Shown piece by piece: positions 62,816-64,000 of a stretch of 64,000 nt of DNA. The notes beneath the pieces are model-generated. The model did no database searches. It had not been told where the DNA came from and saw only the letters and a list, made by a program, of their open reading frames with translations. How positions within the stretch are numbered: position 1 is the first letter of the stretch; the number at the start of each line of letters is the position of its first letter. The translations under genes and the position numbers were made by a program. The stretch is from assembly GCA_947184155.2 (NCBI GenBank), contig CAMXCT020003151.1, positions 1 through 64,000 on the forward strand. Direction: 5' to 3'. The stretch comes from Cladocopium goreaui. Its lineage: Eukaryota; Sar; Dinophyceae; Suessiales; Symbiodiniaceae.

Positions 62816-64000
62816 TGTAAAGACTTCACTGGAGGTGTATAGCCTCCATGTCTGTCAGACTTCACACCCGATGTCTTCTTTTCAACAAAGTTTTTCCGAA
62901 AGGAACAGCGTCCTTTGTATGAGGCATGTAGTGAAGAAACAGCATGTCTTGTAGGATCCCTGAGCCGTGCTTTGTTCAATGCTTTGTCAACCGCACTCTC
63001 AACTTCCTGTGACCATGACAAGAACGCTGCGTCCACAAGTTCCTCAGGTTTTTCCAAAAATTGTTGTTGCAGTGTTTCAAAATCCACCGCTCTATATTCA
63101 CCAGAAATCAGGTCGCCATCTGGAGCGAACGAAGCCCAAGACTTGGGAAGGTTCCACGTGAATTGACTGTCTACCGTCCCATCGAATTTAAAAGTAATGC
63201 ATAAAGGTGAATGTGGTTCAAAAACAACTTCCGTTGAAACTTCCATGTTCTGAATATACTTCAAAAGCCATGGATGGAGAATAGCCGTATCATTCCTTGT
63301 TGAACCAGCACATGTTGCAGGCAATGTGACACCAAATCTTGACTGATACCAAGAGAAAGCTTCACACGCACCCAGATCCCGAAAATACTGGCAGGAATTA
63401 AGCTTCGTCGGAGGTTCATTAAAATCCCCAAGAATACAAAAGGGTAATCCAATTTCCGTAATAGCCGGAATCAGGCTAGCAAGCATGAGGTCGTTTGGCC
63501 TTTTGCCTTCCCTGCAACGGTTTGCAAAACCATAAATGGACACAAACAACACTTCACGCCCGCCCAAACGAATGATAGCCATAGCAATCCTTTGTGTTTC
63601 CCAAAGCAAATCACTGAAACCAGACCGTGGTCTTCTTGATGGAAGGTTAGTAAAAATAGCAGCACCCAAAGCTTCACCACGTAAAGATGGCCTGTTATCT
63701 GCAGAAGTCTTCTTGGCAGAAACATTTGATGACCAAAACGCATGAAATCCACAACCCTTCAAATCGTGATTAACCTGGTTCTGTACAGCATGTGTTGCAC
63801 TAGTTTCAGATAACGCTACAATATTGGCCTCCAGTTGCATGATCTTTCCAACCTTTTGATGCACCGCTGTGGGATTTACAATTGCGATCTTAATTTGTTG
63901 CTCTGAAACTGGACCAGGGTTCGATGCCTCTCCAACACAACATGCAAAAAACATGGCATAAATGAGATGTGAGCTCAATTGACAATACCATTTGATAGTA
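62812..64000 (-). CDS. LINE endonuclease (EEP) ORF with 2A-like motif, partial
   Basis: The frame is open from the right edge of the window. Near its visible start stands FFACCVGEASNPGP, whose NPGP end is the hallmark of 2A-like ribosome-skipping peptides (here preceded by GEAS instead of the common DVEx). After it come the endonuclease/exonuclease/phosphatase motifs: IAIVNPTAV, NIVALSET (catalytic Glu), VSIYGFANRC, ILGDFNEPP (Asp and Asn), AGSTRNDTAI, and FEPHSPLCITF with the final His. The C-terminal part is basic and ends in a stop at 62812. The enzyme nicks target DNA to prime reverse transcription. The beginning of the ORF lies outside the window. Confidence 0.85.
   Translation of the reverse strand, partial: TIKWYCQLSSHLIYAMFFACCVGEASNPGPVSEQQIKIAIVNPTAVHQKVGKIMQLEANIVALSETSATHAVQNQVNHDLKGCGFHAFWSSNVSAKKTSADNRPSLRGEALGAAIFTNLPSRRPRSGFSDLLWETQRIAMAIIRLGGREVLFVSIYGFANRCREGKRPNDLMLASLIPAITEIGLPFCILGDFNEPPTKLNSCQYFRDLGACEAFSWYQSRFGVTLPATCAGSTRNDTAILHPWLLKYIQNMEVSTEVVFEPHSPLCITFKFDGTVDSQFTWNLPKSWASFAPDGDLISGEYRAVDFETLQQQFLEKPEELVDAAFLSWSQEVESAVDKALNKARLRDPTRHAVSSLHASYKGRCSFRKNFVEKKTSGVKSDRHGGYTPPVKSLH

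Larger units (their letters stand above)
58640..64000 (-). mobile_element. LINE (non-LTR retrotransposon), incomplete at 5' side
   Basis: Minus-strand reading order: endonuclease, reverse transcriptase, zinc knuckle and RNase H, then a C-terminal tail ending at 58698. Two frame changes (62812-62815 and 59819-59831) break it. The 5' part continues past 64000. The 3' end is not marked by a poly-A or clear repeat; about 60 bases of 3' UTR are included as a guess. Confidence 0.85.

Noticed and set aside
59264-63745. Plus-strand frames within the LINE
   Set aside because: Shadow frames of the retrotransposon ORFs.

Overview
The window reads as nuclear DNA of a dinoflagellate, possibly a symbiont-type (Symbiodiniaceae-like) genome. 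The clues are: a LINE whose endonuclease ORF carries a GEASNPGP (2A-like) motif and whose polymerase box is YADN; small GC-richer exon islands in AT-rich, repeat-packed introns; candidate introns with GC or GA donors beside GT; and an intronless gene with a decayed spliced-leader-like sequence just upstream. No bacterial operons, rRNA or convincing tRNA genes are visible. Species cannot be told from the sequence alone.

Layout. 1-2390: satellite-like repeats (a 12-bp array, then palindromic GGTTCCC/GGGAACC units in a ~960-bp higher-order duplication). 2.8-28 kb: mostly non-coding, with microsatellites, several MITE-like families and scattered short candidate exons, nearly all on the minus strand. 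28.2-28.6 kb: a large inverted repeat made of 11-bp units. 29.0-30.65 kb: one long intronless minus-strand gene for a membrane protein with a TIR-like domain split by membrane helices. 31-47 kb: short minus-strand exons coding mainly helical segments, plus a plus-strand exon chain (40.8-44.3 kb). 33.9-38.3 kb: a candidate DNA transposon of about 4.4 kb with 39-bp inverted ends around a multi-exon IS1595/ISXO2-like (Merlin-type) DDE transposase gene. 39.1-39.4 kb: an 11-bp CCATGGTTTTT array. 39.67-40.58 kb: a large composite hairpin. 45.3-46.2 kb: three adjacent minisatellites. 53-58 kb: minus-strand exons of an ankyrin-repeat protein with compatible splice phases. 58.7-64.0 kb: a LINE on the minus strand (endonuclease, reverse transcriptase, zinc knuckle, RNase H), broken by frame changes and running off the right edge.

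How it fits together. Most coding signal lies on the minus strand, as in the one-directional gene clusters known from dinoflagellates. Host exons are tiny and separated by kilobases of introns filled by at least four non-autonomous inverted-repeat families, whose terminal motifs recur many times. The two autonomous-looking elements (LINE and IS1595-like transposon) and the satellite arrays explain most of the remaining DNA. Exon calls rest on reading frame, splice-site and phase consistency only; all family assignments are from motifs read by eye, without database searches.
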